Counted from the first letter of the stretch, positions 15,901 to 25,723 are shown. The stretch is DNA of 64,000 nt from Betaproteobacteria bacterium (GCA_016716425.1 JADJWJ010000020.1:186001-250000), one strand, 5' to 3'. Translations and numbers: made by a program. The notes: generated by a model from the sequence alone, not told the origin.

Positions 15901-17607
15901 ATGCAACTCACGGGTGCCGAAATCACCATCCGCTGCCTCCAGGAAGAAGGCGTCGAGTACGTCTTCGGGTATCCGGGCGGCGCCGTCCTCAACATCTACG
16001 ACGAGCTCTTCAAGCAGGACAAGGTCAAGCACGTGCTCGTGCGCCACGAGCAGGGCGCCGTCCACGCGGCCGACGGCTATTCGCGCTCGTCGACCAAGAC
16101 GGGCGTGGCGCTCGTCACGTCGGGCCCGGGCGTCACCAACGCGGTGACCGGCATCGCGACCGCCTACATGGACTCGATCCCGCTGGTCATCATCACCGGG
16201 CAGGTGCCGACGCACGCGATCGGCCAGGACGCGTTCCAGGAGTGCGACACGGTCGGCATCACGCGCCCGTGCGTCAAGCACAACTTCCTCGTCAAGGACG
16301 TGCGCGATCTCGCGCTCACGATCAAGAAGGCGTTCTACCTGGCCGCGACCGGCCGTCCCGGCCCGGTGCTGGTCGACATCCCGAAGGACGTGACGCAGGC
16401 GACCACCGAGTTCACGTACCCGAAGACCGTGTCGCTGCGCTCGTACAACCCGGTGACGAAGGGGCATGCCGGTCAGATCAAGAAGGCGGTGCAGCTGCTG
16501 CTCGACGCCAAGCGCCCGATGGTCTACGCCGGCGGCGGCGTCGTCCTCAACAACGCGGCACCGCAATTGACCCGGCTCGTGCGACTGCTGGGCTTCCCGT
16601 GCACGAACACGCTGATGGGGCTGGGCGCGTTCCCTGGCACCGACCCGCAGTTCACCGGCATGCTCGGCATGCACGGCACCTACGAGTCGAACATGGCGAT
16701 GCAGCACTGCGACGTGCTGATCGCCGTCGGCGCGCGCTTCGACGATCGCGTGATCGGCAATCCGGAGCATTTCTTCCGCAGCGATCGCAAGATCATCCAC
16801 ATCGACATCGACCCGTCGTCGATCTCCAAGCGCGTCAAGGTGGACGTGCCGATCGTCGGCTACGTCGGCGACGTGCTCGACGAAATGGTCAAGATCATCG
16901 AGTCCTCCCCGCAGCGTCCGGACCCGGCGGCGCTCAAGGCCTGGTGGGCCGACATCAAGGAGTGGCAGCGCAAGGACTGCCTGCGTTACGACGCGAAGTC
17001 GAGCCTGATCAAGCCGCAGTTCGTCATCGAGAAGCTCTACGAGATCACCAAGGGCGACGCGTTCATCACCTCCGATGTCGGCCAGCACCAGATGTGGGCG
17101 GCGCAGTACTACAAGTTCGACAAGCCGCGGCGGTGGATCAACTCGGGCGGCCTGGGCACGATGGGCTTCGGCCTGCCGGCGGCGATGGGCGTGCAGCTCG
17201 TCAACCCCGGCGCCACGGTCGCGTGCGTGACGGGCGAGGCGTCGATCCAGATGTGCATCCAGGAGCTGTCGACGTGCAAGCAGTACCATCTGCCGATCAA
17301 GCTCGTGAACCTCAACAACCGGTACATGGGCATGGTGCGGCAGTGGCAGGAGTTCTTCTACGGCAACCGCTACGCGGAGTCGTACATGGATGCGCTGCCC
17401 GACTTCGTGAAACTCGCCGAGGCCTACGGCCACGTCGGCGTCAAGGTCGAGAAGCCTGGCGACGTGGAGGGCGCGCTGCGCGAGGCGTTCAAGCTGAAGG
17501 ACCGGCTGGTGTTCCTCGACGTCATCACCGACCAGACGGAGAACGTGTTCCCGATGGTCCCCGGCGGCAAGGGGCTGACCGAGATGATCCTGGCCGAGGA
17601 GCTCTGA
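15901..17607 (+). CDS. ilvB: Acetolactate synthase, large (catalytic) subunit
   Basis: A 568-residue ThDP enzyme that condenses two pyruvates, or pyruvate and 2-oxobutyrate, in valine/leucine/isoleucine synthesis. Catalytic Glu50 lies in VRHEQGAVHAADGY. The FAD/central domain and the C-terminal ThDP domain are present, the latter with GEASIQM and LNNRYMGMVRQWQ. The usual GDG of the ThDP motif reads GEA. The small subunit follows 2 bases later. The paralogue name ilvI is also used in this group. Confidence 0.96.
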   Translation: MQLTGAEITIRCLQEEGVEYVFGYPGGAVLNIYDELFKQDKVKHVLVRHEQGAVHAADGYSRSSTKTGVALVTSGPGVTNAVTGIATAYMDSIPLVIITGQVPTHAIGQDAFQECDTVGITRPCVKHNFLVKDVRDLALTIKKAFYLAATGRPGPVLVDIPKDVTQATTEFTYPKTVSLRSYNPVTKGHAGQIKKAVQLLLDAKRPMVYAGGGVVLNNAAPQLTRLVRLLGFPCTNTLMGLGAFPGTDPQFTGMLGMHGTYESNMAMQHCDVLIAVGARFDDRVIGNPEHFFRSDRKIIHIDIDPSSISKRVKVDVPIVGYVGDVLDEMVKIIESSPQRPDPAALKAWWADIKEWQRKDCLRYDAKSSLIKPQFVIEKLYEITKGDAFITSDVGQHQMWAAQYYKFDKPRRWINSGGLGTMGFGLPAAMGVQLVNPGATVACVTGEASIQMCIQELSTCKQYHLPIKLVNLNNRYMGMVRQWQEFFYGNRYAESYMDALPDFVKLAEAYGHVGVKVEKPGDVEGALREAFKLKDRLVFLDVITDQTENVFPMVPGGKGLTEMILAEEL

Positions 17608-17609
17608 CC

Positions 17610-18101
17610 GTGCGTCACATATTGTCCATCCTGGTCGAGAACGAGGCGGGCGCACTGTCGCGGATCTCGGGACTGTTCTCCGCGCGCGGCTACAACATCG
17701 AGTCGCTGACGGTCGCGCCGACCGAGGACCCGACGATGTCGCGGATGACCATCGTCACCACGGGCTCCGACGACGTCGTCGAGCAGATCACGAAGCAGCT
17801 GAACAAGCTGGTCGAGGTCGTCAAGGTCGTCGACCTGACCGAGGGCAACCACATCGAGCGCGAGCTGATGCTGGTCAAGGTCCGGGCGTCGGGCAAGGAC
17901 CGCGAGGAAATGAAGCGGCTCGCCGACATCTTCCGCGGCCGCATCCTCGACGTCACCGACAAGAGCTACACGATCGAGCTGACCGGCACCGGGCACAAGC
18001 TCGACGCGTTCCTGCAGTCGATCGAGCCGGGCGTCATCCTCGAGACCGTGCGCACCGGCGCGTCCGGCATCGGCCGCGGCGAGCGCGTGCTGCGGGTTTG
18101 A
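17610..18101 (+). CDS. ilvH: Acetolactate synthase, small (regulatory) subunit
   Basis: A 163-residue protein with a GTG start 2 bases after the ilvB stop. The N-terminal ACT domain (RHILSILVENEAGALSRISG ... ARGYNIESL) binds valine for feedback inhibition; a C-terminal ALS_ss_C domain follows. The length is that of IlvH (about 163). It is translationally linked with the large subunit. Confidence 0.96.
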   Translation: MRHILSILVENEAGALSRISGLFSARGYNIESLTVAPTEDPTMSRMTIVTTGSDDVVEQITKQLNKLVEVVKVVDLTEGNHIERELMLVKVRASGKDREEMKRLADIFRGRILDVTDKSYTIELTGTGHKLDAFLQSIEPGVILETVRTGASGIGRGERVLRV

Positions 18102-18140
18102 CGCACCGGGCGCCGGGACAAGCATTCGTACAACCAACGG

Positions 18141-18214
18141 CGTCGTCCCCGCGAAGGCGGGGATCCAGTGACGTTCGGTAACGACGCTGGATTCCCGCTC
18201 GCGCGGGAACGACG
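18141..18214. repeat. Intergenic palindromic repeat between ilvH and ilvC
   Basis: Imperfect inverted repeat: the left arm runs from CGTCGTCCCCGCG to GGATCCAG (18141-18168), the right arm from CTGGATTCCCGC to GGGAACGACG (18187-18214). This is the well-known 'CCCGCG-AAGG-CGGG' type of dispersed intergenic palindrome of proteobacteria. It would form a long hairpin in the ilvH-ilvC transcript and could stabilise or attenuate it. Confidence 0.75.
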
Positions 18215-18241
18215 CAGCCAACGGAAGAGGAAATCACAGTC

Positions 18242-19261
18242 ATGATGAAGGTCTACTACGAAAAGGACGCCGACCTCTCGCTGATCAAGGGGAAGAAGGT
18301 GACGATCGTCGGCTACGGCTCGCAGGGCCACGCGCACGCGCAGAACCTCGACGACTCGGGCGTCAAGGTCACGGTCGGCCTCCGCAAGGGCGGCGCGTCC
18401 TGGGACAAGGCGAAGAAGGCGGGCCTCAAGGTTGCCGAGGTCGGCGCCGCGGTCGCCGGCGCCGACGTCGTGATGATGCTGATGCCCGACGAGCACATCG
18501 CCGCCGTCTATCGGGACGAGGTCGAGCCGAACATCAAGAAAGGCGCTACGCTCGCGTTCGCCCACGGCTTCAACATCCACTACGGGCAGGTGCAGCCGCG
18601 CGCGGACCTGGACGTCGTGATGATCGCGCCGAAGGCGCCCGGCCACACCGTGCGGTCGACGTACGCGGCCGGCGGCGGCGTGCCGATGCTGATCGCAGTC
18701 CATCAGGACGCGTCGAGGAAGGCGCGCGACGTCGCGCTCTCCTACGCGGCGGCGATCGGCGGCACGCGCGCCGGCGTCATCGAGACCAACTTCCGCGAGG
18801 AGACGGAGACCGACCTCTTCGGCGAGCAGGCCGTGCTGTGCGGCGGCACCGTCGAGCTCATCAAGGCCGGCTACGAGACGCTGGTCGAGGCGGGCTACGC
18901 GCCGGAGATGGCGTACTTCGAGTGCCTGCACGAGCTGAAGCTGATCGTCGACCTCATCTACGAGGGCGGCATCGCCAACATGAACTACTCGATCTCGAAC
19001 AATGCCGAGTACGGCGAGTACGTGAGCGGCCCGAAGATCATCACCGCGGAGACCAAGCAGGCGATGCGCGAGATGCTGACGCGCATCCAGACCGGCGAGT
19101 ACGCGAGGGACTTCATCCTCGAGAACCGCGCGGGTGCGCCGACGCTGCTGTCGCGGCGCCGGCTCATGGCCGCGCACTCGATCGAGGTGGTCGGCGAGAA
19201 GCTGCGCTCGATGATGCCGTGGATCCGCAAGAACAAGCTGGTCGACCAGTCGCGGAACTGA
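18242..19261 (+). CDS. ilvC: Ketol-acid reductoisomerase (NADP+), class I
   Basis: A 339-residue enzyme that isomerises and reduces acetolactate in branched-chain amino acid synthesis. The N-terminal Rossmann motif VGYGSQGHAHA starts near residue 23. The catalytic segment includes PKAPGHTVR and ETETDLFGEQAVLCGG, with EYGEYVSGP in the knotted C-terminal domain. The length is class I. Two in-frame ATGs (18242 and 18245) make the start ambiguous by one residue. It follows ilvBH after a palindromic repeat. Confidence 0.97.
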   Translation: MMKVYYEKDADLSLIKGKKVTIVGYGSQGHAHAQNLDDSGVKVTVGLRKGGASWDKAKKAGLKVAEVGAAVAGADVVMMLMPDEHIAAVYRDEVEPNIKKGATLAFAHGFNIHYGQVQPRADLDVVMIAPKAPGHTVRSTYAAGGGVPMLIAVHQDASRKARDVALSYAAAIGGTRAGVIETNFREETETDLFGEQAVLCGGTVELIKAGYETLVEAGYAPEMAYFECLHELKLIVDLIYEGGIANMNYSISNNAEYGEYVSGPKIITAETKQAMREMLTRIQTGEYARDFILENRAGAPTLLSRRRLMAAHSIEVVGEKLRSMMPWIRKNKLVDQSRN

Positions 19262-19311
19262 CGCGGCGCATGTGCGGGGACGGCGCAGTCCGGTCCCGGC
19301 GGGAGGTGGCG

Positions 19312-19617
19312 ATGGACGGAAGACGAAGCAGGCAGGGGGGCTGGGTCGGCATGGTCGTGCTGCTGCTGGCGCTCCTCGTCGTCGCGTGGCTCGCGAAGGA
19401 CACGCTGATGTCCTACGGACTCATGTCGTCGGCAACGACGACCGTGAAGACGAAGGCGGGCACGCCGGGCGAGCGGGCGCGCGCACCGGCCGCCGTCGAT
19501 GCCTCGGGGGCGACCGTGGAGTCGGCGGCTCCGGCGCCGACGGCGCCGATGGACCGGGCGCGGGGTGTGGGCGACATGCTGAAGCAGCAGGAAGGCCGGC
19601 GCGGCGCCGGCAATTGA
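19312..19617 (+). CDS. Small membrane-anchored protein of unknown function
   Basis: A 101-residue protein. The ATG at 19312 has a good ribosome site (GGGAGGTGG). One membrane helix (about residues 10-27) is followed by a short polar domain rich in Ala, Thr and Pro. I recognise no family. It lies between ilvC and psd on the same strand, a place where betaproteobacteria often have a small hypothetical gene. Confidence 0.7.
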   Translation: MDGRRSRQGGWVGMVVLLLALLVVAWLAKDTLMSYGLMSSATTTVKTKAGTPGERARAPAAVDASGATVESAAPAPTAPMDRARGVGDMLKQQEGRRGAGN

Positions 19618-19702
19618 CCCGCGGCGAGCTTCGGGCCCCGGGCCGCGCCCGGCGGCGCGTCAGGCATAATCCGAGGGGCAACGCACGCCGTCCACGCGCC
19701 GC

Positions 19703-20350
19703 ATGAACGACGACTACCCGCACCCGATCATCGCCCGCGAAGGCTGGACGTTCCTCGCGATCGCGATCGTCGTCGCGTCGCTGCTGACCGGCTGGGGGTT
19801 CGGCCTGCTCGCGCTGCTCGCGTGGCTCGCCGTCGCGTTCATCCTGCAGTTCTTCCGCGACCCGGCGCGCCGCGTCCCGCAGGAGGCCAACGCGATCCTC
19901 GCCCCGGCCGACGGGCGGATCGTCAAGGTCGAGCGCGCGCGCGACCCGTACCTCGACCGCGACGCGCTGAAGATCAGCGTGTTCATGAACGTGTTCAACG
20001 TCCATTCGAACCGCAGCCCCGTCGACGGCGCCGTCGTCAACCGCTGGTACCACGCGGGCAGCTTCCTCAACGCCGCGCTGGACAAGGCGTCGCTCGAAAA
20101 CGAGCGCAACGCGCTGCACCTGCGCACCGCCGCCGGGCAGGACGTCACCTGCGTGCAGATCGCCGGGTTGATCGCCCGCCGCATCCTCTGCTACGTCGAG
20201 CCTGGCGCGACGCTTTCGCGCGGCCAGCGCTACGGCTTCATCCGGTTTGGCTCGCGCGTGGACGTCTACGTCGATCCGACGTGCCGGCCGCGGGTGGCGG
20301 TCGGCGACGTCGTCGCGGCGACCGAGACGATCCTGGCCGAATTCGCCTGA
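19703..20350 (+). CDS. psd: Phosphatidylserine decarboxylase proenzyme (short form)
   Basis: A 215-residue membrane-associated enzyme that makes phosphatidylethanolamine from phosphatidylserine. Two N-terminal hydrophobic stretches, DPARRVPQEANAILAPADG, VFMNVFNVHSNRSPVDG, and the self-cleavage site RFGSR (G183/S184, which forms the pyruvoyl group) are present. The length marks the short 'archaetidylserine decarboxylase-like' type. pssA, the preceding step, follows 20 bases downstream. Confidence 0.95.
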   Translation: MNDDYPHPIIAREGWTFLAIAIVVASLLTGWGFGLLALLAWLAVAFILQFFRDPARRVPQEANAILAPADGRIVKVERARDPYLDRDALKISVFMNVFNVHSNRSPVDGAVVNRWYHAGSFLNAALDKASLENERNALHLRTAAGQDVTCVQIAGLIARRILCYVEPGATLSRGQRYGFIRFGSRVDVYVDPTCRPRVAVGDVVAATETILAEFA

Positions 20351-20370
20351 CCGGACACGAGGCGGCGACC

Positions 20371-21135
20371 ATGCTCGACTACGACCAGGAGCGCGCGGCC
20401 CTCAAGAACCGCATCCGGCGGCGCGGCATCTACATCCTGCCCAACCTGTTCACGCTGGCGGCGCTGTTCGCCGGGTTCTACGCGATCGTGCAGGCGATGA
20501 ACCTCAACTTCGACCAGGCGGCGATCGCGATCTTCGTCGCCGCGGTGCTCGACAGCCTCGACGGCCGCGTCGCGCGGCTCACCAAGACGCAGAGCGCGTT
20601 CGGCGCCGAGTTCGACAGCCTCGCCGACATGGTGTCGTTCGGCGCGGCGCCGGCGCTCGTCATGTACGAGTGGGTGCTGCGCGACCTCGGCAAGCTGGGC
20701 TGGATCGCCGCGTTCATCTACTGCGCGGGCGCCGCGCTGCGGCTCGCGCGCTTCAACACGATGCTCGAAGTCGCCGACAAGCGCTGGTTCACCGGCATCC
20801 CGAGCCCCGCGGCTGCGGCACTGGTGGCCGGCCTCGTCTGGATCGTCGACGACTACAACGTCGAGCCGGAGTCGGTGCGCTGGTGGGCCTGGTTCGTCAC
20901 GATCTTCGCCGGGCTGACGATGGTCAGCAACCTCAAGTACTACAGCTTCAAGTCGATCAACCTCCGGAAGAGCGTGCCGTTCGTCGCGGTGACGGCGTTC
21001 GTCGTGGTGCTCGCGCTGCTCGCCTACCAGCCGCCCCTCGTGCTGTTCGGCGGCTTCGTCGCCTATGCGATCTCCGGTTATGTGGTCTCGGCGTGGCGTC
21101 TCGCGCGCCGCGGCCGCGCCGGAGGCGCGGATTGA
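20371..21135 (+). CDS. pssA: CDP-diacylglycerol--serine O-phosphatidyltransferase
   Basis: A 254-residue integral membrane enzyme forming phosphatidylserine from CDP-diacylglycerol and serine. The CDP-alcohol phosphotransferase signature DG-x2-AR-x8-G-x3-D-x3-D is intact (DGRVARLTKTQSAFGAEFDS). About eight hydrophobic segments are seen. It is coupled with psd. In related genomes leuA usually comes next; here glycosyltransferase genes intervene. Confidence 0.95.
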   Translation: MLDYDQERAALKNRIRRRGIYILPNLFTLAALFAGFYAIVQAMNLNFDQAAIAIFVAAVLDSLDGRVARLTKTQSAFGAEFDSLADMVSFGAAPALVMYEWVLRDLGKLGWIAAFIYCAGAALRLARFNTMLEVADKRWFTGIPSPAAAALVAGLVWIVDDYNVEPESVRWWAWFVTIFAGLTMVSNLKYYSFKSINLRKSVPFVAVTAFVVVLALLAYQPPLVLFGGFVAYAISGYVVSAWRLARRGRAGGAD

Positions 21136-21167
21136 GCGCACTGCCGCCGCCACCACCGCACCCGCCG

Positions 21168-21231
21168 GGCCGCCCCAAGGGCGCAGGCCCCCCTGGGGGG
21201 AGGCGCGCGCAGCGCGCTTCGGGGGGAGCCT
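21168..21231. repeat. Burkholderiales-type intergenic GC element
   Basis: It runs from GGGCCGCCCCAAGGGCG to GCGCGCAGCGCGCTTCGGGG, just before the glycosyltransferase start. A related copy in reverse orientation lies at 41710-41762, sharing GGGCCGCCCC(A/G)AGGGCG and GCGCGCAGCGCG. Such elements are common between Burkholderiales genes. Here it may include the first codons or the ribosome site of the downstream gene. Confidence 0.6.
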
Positions 21232-21243
21232 CCACGCATCGCG

Positions 21244-22150
21244 GTGCTGGTGCCCTGCTACAACGAGGCGCTGACCGTCGCGAAGGTCGTCGCGGACTTC
21301 TCGGCGGCGCTGCCGGGCTGCGTCGTCTACGTCTACGACAACCGCTCGAGTGACGGCACCGGCGACATCGCGCGTCGCGCCGGCGCCGTCGTGCGGCGGG
21401 AGGAGCGGCCGGGCAAGGGCGGCGTGATGCGCCGGATGTTCGCCGAGATCGACGCCGACGTCTACGTCGTCACCGACGGCGACGCGACGTACGACGCGTC
21501 GCGCGCGCCCGAGATGGTCGAGCGCCTCGACCCGCGACGACCTCGACGTCGTCACCGGCATCCGCGACCACGGCGAGCGCGACGCCGCGTACCGCCGCGG
21601 CCACCAGTGGGGCAACCGGATGTTCAACCGGCTGCTCGGGCTGCTGTTCGGCGAGCGCCCGACCGACATGTTCTCCGGCTACCGCGCGATGTCGCGCCGG
21701 TTTGTCAAGTCGTTCCCGGCCGAGGCGCGCGGCTTCGAGATCGAGACCGAGCTCACCGTGCACGCGCTCGACCTGCGCGTGCCGACGGCGGAAATCGTCA
21801 CCAGCTACTTCGAGCGCCCCGCAGGCTCCACCAGCAAGCTGTCGACGTACCGCGACGGCCTGCGCATCCTGGGCGCGATGGCACGGATGTTCCGCGACGT
21901 GCGGCCGCTGCCGTTCTTCTCGGGCTGCGGGCTGCTGTTCGCACTCGTGGGCCTCGCCCTCGGCGCCGAGGTCGTTGCCGAATTCGTCGCGACAGGACTC
22001 GTGCCGCGCCTGCCGACTGCCGTGCTCGCGACCGGACTCATGCTCCTCGCGTCGCTGGCGCTCGCCTGCGGCATCATCCTCGAAAGCGTTGCGCGCGGCC
22101 GGCGCGAGGCGAAGCGCCTCGCGTACCTCGCGGCGGGGGCGGCTCGCTGA
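21244..22150 (+). CDS. Family 2 glycosyltransferase (DPM1-like) with a frameshift
   Basis: The two halves lie in different frames. The first half (from GTG 21244) reads MLVPCYNEALTVAKVV, DNRSSDGTGD and the DxD-like DGDATYD of a GT-A fold. After about 21535 the protein continues in the next frame: DDLDVVTGIRDHG, then PTDMFSGYRAMSRRFVKSFP and two C-terminal membrane helices. Removing one C from CCC near 21530 joins them as MVERLDRDDLDVV. It is probably an undecaprenyl-phosphate sugar transferase. The frameshift may be an assembly error. Confidence 0.8.
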
Positions 22151-22186
22151 CCGGCTGTCGAAGTCCGCGCTGACTTCCACTTCCAG

Positions 22187-22282
22187 GTGTCGTCCCGAAC
22201 GCAGCGAGGGACCCGCCCTTGCCGCGAGTCAGGGAGTCGAGTACGAGCAGATCCCCCGTCGCTGCGCTCCTCGGCATGACAC
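22187..22282. repeat. Imperfect inverted repeat between convergent glycosyltransferase genes
   Basis: The left arm GTGTCGTCCCGAACGCAGCG pairs with the right arm (GCTGCGCTCCTCGGCATGACAC when read on the plus strand). This resembles the dispersed 'TGTCATCCCGAGCGCAGCGAGGGATC' intergenic palindrome. It sits in the 157-base gap between two convergent genes and could act as a bidirectional terminator. Confidence 0.65.
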
Positions 22283-22307
22283 CGGGGAATGGTGTGCAGC
22301 CTCCCCG

Positions 22308-23948
22308 TCAGCCGCAGCCGGGTCCGTCACGCCGTCCGCGGAACGTCGCGAGCACGAACAGTTCCTTGCCGTCGCGTTGTGCATAAGGCACGACCGCCGC
22401 CGGCGCGTCCCAGCCGAATCCCTTCTGCCACGCGGCAACGCGCGCCGCGCGATCGCCGGTGACGATCGCCACGGCGACGTCGCGTCCGTCGCACAGCATC
22501 TTCCGCCCGGCCGCGAAGTCCTCGAGCGAGTCCATACCTACGCGCCCGCCGGTGAGGAACGCGACCGGCATCGACAGGCCCCAGTCCGGGAAGTAGACGA
22601 ACGGCCTGCGCGGCGCGGCGTCGAGGTCGGCGGCCAGCCGGTTGATCGCGTCGGAGTAGAAGCCGGTGCCGCCGGTCGCGGCGAGCCGCTGCGCCTCCCT
22701 GACCTGCCCCCCGACGTTCAACGCCACCAGCACGGCGAGCGGCAGCGCGAACGTCGCCGTCGTACCCTGCCACGCGCGCGGCGCGGCCGCGAGCGAGCCC
22801 AGACCGAGCGCCAGCGCACCGTACGCGAGGGGCACCAGCACCATGTAGTGGTGGCCCGACAGGCGCGTGCCGAACAGCATCGCGACCGCGATGAAGGAGA
22901 TCGCCAGCGCAACGAACGTGCGCAGCGCCGGCGTCGCGTCGCGGCGCCACTCGGCGCGCAGCCACGCCAGTCCCGGCAGGGCCAGCAGCAGCGCCATCTT
23001 GAACGATGCGCCAGGCACGACGCCGTGCTCGCCGAAGATCAGCGTGTGGTGGAACGAGTTCTGGAACGCGGAGGCGATCGTCGCCGCGACGTGCGCGAGG
23101 CGCTCGGCCAGCGCCGGCTGCTCGGAGAATGCGTGCAGCGCGCGCTGCGTCTGCTGGAAGTACGCCCACGCGCCGCCGACACCGCCCATCTGGAGCGCGA
23201 CCAGCGCGTAGCCGATCGGATAGAACGCGCCGCCGATCGCCGCACCCGCGCACCACGCGAGCCACCCGCCGCGCCCCGGCCCGGCCCGCGGCAGCGACCA
23301 ATGCAGCGCCAGCAGCAGCGCCGGCAGGAAGAACGCGTAGACGAAGTAGCCGACGACGGCGAGCCCGTACAGCGCGCCGCTGCCGGCGAGCCAGCGCGTG
23401 CGGTGCGCGTCCGCTGCGCCGGCCCGCTGGATGCAGTACAGCGACAGCAGCAGCCACGCCATCGGCGCGACCGTGATGTAGCTCTGCGTGCGGAACGCGT
23501 AGGTGAACGAAGGGTCGAGCGCGAGCGCCGCGCACGCGACCGCCGACTGCCAGGGCCTGAGCCCGGCGCGGCCGAGCACCGCGAACAGCGCGGCGAGCAC
23601 GCCCAGCCCGAACAGCGCATGCGTGATGCGCAGGCCGGTGACGGTCGTGCCGAACAGGAAGAAGCCCGGCAGTCCCAGCCACGCCTGCTGCGAGCCGTGG
23701 TAGAACGAGATCAGCACCGGCGCGCGGCCGGCGAGGTAGTTGCCGGGCAGCAGCCACGCGGCGATCGGCTCGGTGTGCCGGGAGAGCAGGCGCACCGCCA
23801 GGTAGTCCGGGTTGACGGCGTCCATGTAGACGCCGGGCAGCGTGATGTTCTGCGCGACGGCGACCGCATAGACGGCGGCGACCAGCAGGAACGGCAGCCA
23901 CCGGCGCCCTGGCGCGGGGGCCGCGCCCCTCGGCGCCGCCGCGCTCAC
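22308..23948 (-). CDS. Polytopic GT-C-type glycosyltransferase (family 39-like)
   Basis: A 546-residue membrane protein with about ten to twelve helices and a C-terminal soluble domain. The N-terminal loop after helix 1 carries acidic and Tyr residues (PGVYMDAVNPDYLAVRLL), as in lipid-linked-sugar transferases of the GT39/ArnT type. It starts with GTG overlapping the stop of the upstream gene (GTGA), so the two are coupled. Substrate and acceptor cannot be predicted. Confidence 0.78.
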   Translation of the reverse strand: MSAAAPRGAAPAPGRRWLPFLLVAAVYAVAVAQNITLPGVYMDAVNPDYLAVRLLSRHTEPIAAWLLPGNYLAGRAPVLISFYHGSQQAWLGLPGFFLFGTTVTGLRITHALFGLGVLAALFAVLGRAGLRPWQSAVACAALALDPSFTYAFRTQSYITVAPMAWLLLSLYCIQRAGAADAHRTRWLAGSGALYGLAVVGYFVYAFFLPALLLALHWSLPRAGPGRGGWLAWCAGAAIGGAFYPIGYALVALQMGGVGGAWAYFQQTQRALHAFSEQPALAERLAHVAATIASAFQNSFHHTLIFGEHGVVPGASFKMALLLALPGLAWLRAEWRRDATPALRTFVALAISFIAVAMLFGTRLSGHHYMVLVPLAYGALALGLGSLAAAPRAWQGTTATFALPLAVLVALNVGGQVREAQRLAATGGTGFYSDAINRLAADLDAAPRRPFVYFPDWGLSMPVAFLTGGRVGMDSLEDFAAGRKMLCDGRDVAVAIVTGDRAARVAAWQKGFGWDAPAAVVPYAQRDGKELFVLATFRGRRDGPGCG

Positions 23949-25622
23949 CGCCGGCCGCTCCGGTCGGGCGGGATGCGGAACAGCCGGCAGAGCTGGATCG
24001 GGCTCGTGCGCATGTTGGTGCGCACGTCACGGCAGGTCTCGGTCAGCCGCAGCAGGTCGTGCGCGAGCAGCGTGTCCACGCCCGTGTCCGCGGGGTAGGT
24101 GAGCGAGTAGAGGGGGCCCTTGTGGTCCTTGATCGCGCGGGCGATCGTCGTGGCCATCAACGTGTCGCGCTTCGGATCGTTGATGCTGTTCTGCAGGCCG
24201 AAGAAGCGCGCGTCGGCCGGAAAGAACGGCAGCACGTAGGACATCGGTCCGTCGGACGTGAGCAGCACCAGCGCGTCCGCGTCGACCGGAGGCACGTCGA
24301 CTTCGAACCACTGCGGTCCTGGAACTCGAGCGTGCCACCAGTCCTGGGCGCGCGGGTCGATCCAGCGAGGACCGCACCATCACGACCGGCGGGCGGCGCG
24401 AACCCGGGCCGCAGCAGGACAGAGCAGCGCGACCAGCAGCGCGCCGGCCGATGATCTCGAGCGGCACGAGGTAGCGGTAGATCGAGAACTGGTGCGTCCA
24501 CAGCACGAACGCGAGCGCGAAGAACAGCGCGACCAGCCGCCACGCCTCGCCGGTGCGCGCGCCGGCCACCGCCGGCGCTGGCGCGGCTCCGGCGTAACGA
24601 ACCCGCGACCGCCGCGCGAGCCACACGGCCGCCGCGGCGAGGGCCAGCGCGTACAGCACGGGCATGCGCGCGTCGACGTATTCGGTCTCCGTGACGTAGA
24701 ACGCCTTGGGCGCCAGCAGCGTGAACGGGAAGACGAGCCACTCGCCGAGCGTGTGCGGCCCGTACGGGCGTCCCATGACCTCGTATTGGCCCCACCACGG
24801 CGACTTGATCCAGACGTTGCCGTAGGGAAACACCGGGTTCGCGAACTGCGTCCACAACTCCCACATCCACGCACCGCCGGAGACGCCCGTGCCCAGCAGC
24901 ACGGCCAGTCCGAACAGGAACGCCTCGCGGAAGCCGCGCGTGAACGCCGGCCACGGGCGCAGGCGGCGCAGCCACAGCGCCAGGCACAACGCGAACGCGA
25001 ACAGCCCGTACGTGAGCTTCAGGCCGGCGGCGAGGCCGCACAGCACGCCCGCGGCGACCAGCGTCGTGCGCGCCAGGGGCTCGCCGGGGCGGGTCACCAT
25101 GTCGCGCACGACGAGCCACAGGCCGGCGACGACCAGCATCGCGCCCGGCCACTCGTTCATCGTGGTGCCGAGGACGCCGATGCTCATCGCCGACGTGATG
25201 CCGATGGCGAACGCTATCGTTACGGCTGCGACGCGTTCGCGCGTCGGCAGTTCGGCGAACAGCAGGTTGAGGAGCTTCAGCAGCACGAAGGCCGCGACGC
25301 CGGCCGGGATCGCCAGCGCGAACGCGATCAGCCGTGGATCCCACCCGGCGGCGACCATCCAGTAGAACGGCAGGTCGGGGATCGGGCTGTGGTAGGTCTG
25401 CAGTTGCGCCGCGACGATGTCGTGCGTGTACCCGCGACGGCCGTTCACCCACGCCCACGGGTTGTAGAAGTGGTAGTTCTGCAGGTCCCAGTTGGCGTCC
25501 TGGCCGCGGCGGACCGAGAGCGCGCCCGCGGCGCCGACCAGCAGGACGAAGATTGCGAAGTCGGCGACTCGCCTGCCTGGCGTGCGATTCGGGGGCGGCG
25601 CGAAGGCGGAGGCGGGAATCAA
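23945..25622 (-). CDS. Second polytopic GT-C-type glycosyltransferase, broken by frameshifts
   Basis: From a TTG at about 25622, nearly 390 residues of a multi-helix protein are in frame (ADFAIFVLLVGAAGAL, QDANWDLQNYHFYNPWAW). After LVPLEIIG (about 24457) the frame breaks: ALLVALLCPAAARV continues in another frame that hits a stop near 24382. The C-terminal part (AQDWWHARVPGPQWFEVDV then VDADALVLLTSDGPMSYVL) resumes in the frame ending at 23945. At least two indels lie within about 150 bases. It may be an assembly fault or a decaying gene. The start codon is uncertain. Confidence 0.7.
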
Positions 25623-25695
25623 CGCGGAACCGGGGGGGCGTACGGCGTGGCGGGCCGCGCGATTATGCCACTGCCGGCAGCTGCCCGGCCGCCTC

Positions 25696-25723
25696 TTGCG
25701 GCGGCGCCGCAAATCGGATAATG
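25696..25723 (+). promoter_or_regulatory. Candidate promoter of the leuA leader
   Basis: TTGCGG (25696-25701) and ATAATG (25718-25723) are 16 bases apart; GATAAT at 25717 is the alternative -10. Transcription would start within a base or two of the leader-peptide ATG at 25731, so the leader mRNA would be nearly leaderless. Confidence 0.45.

Noticed and set aside
18141..18214. The ilvH-ilvC palindrome as an ordinary rho-independent terminator
   Set aside because: No U-tract follows, ilvC lies directly downstream on the same strand, and the sequence matches a dispersed intergenic repeat type.
22308..25622. A possible transposon or prophage block around the sugar-transfer genes
   Set aside because: No transposase, integrase or terminal repeats were seen; only dispersed intergenic palindromes flank the genes.
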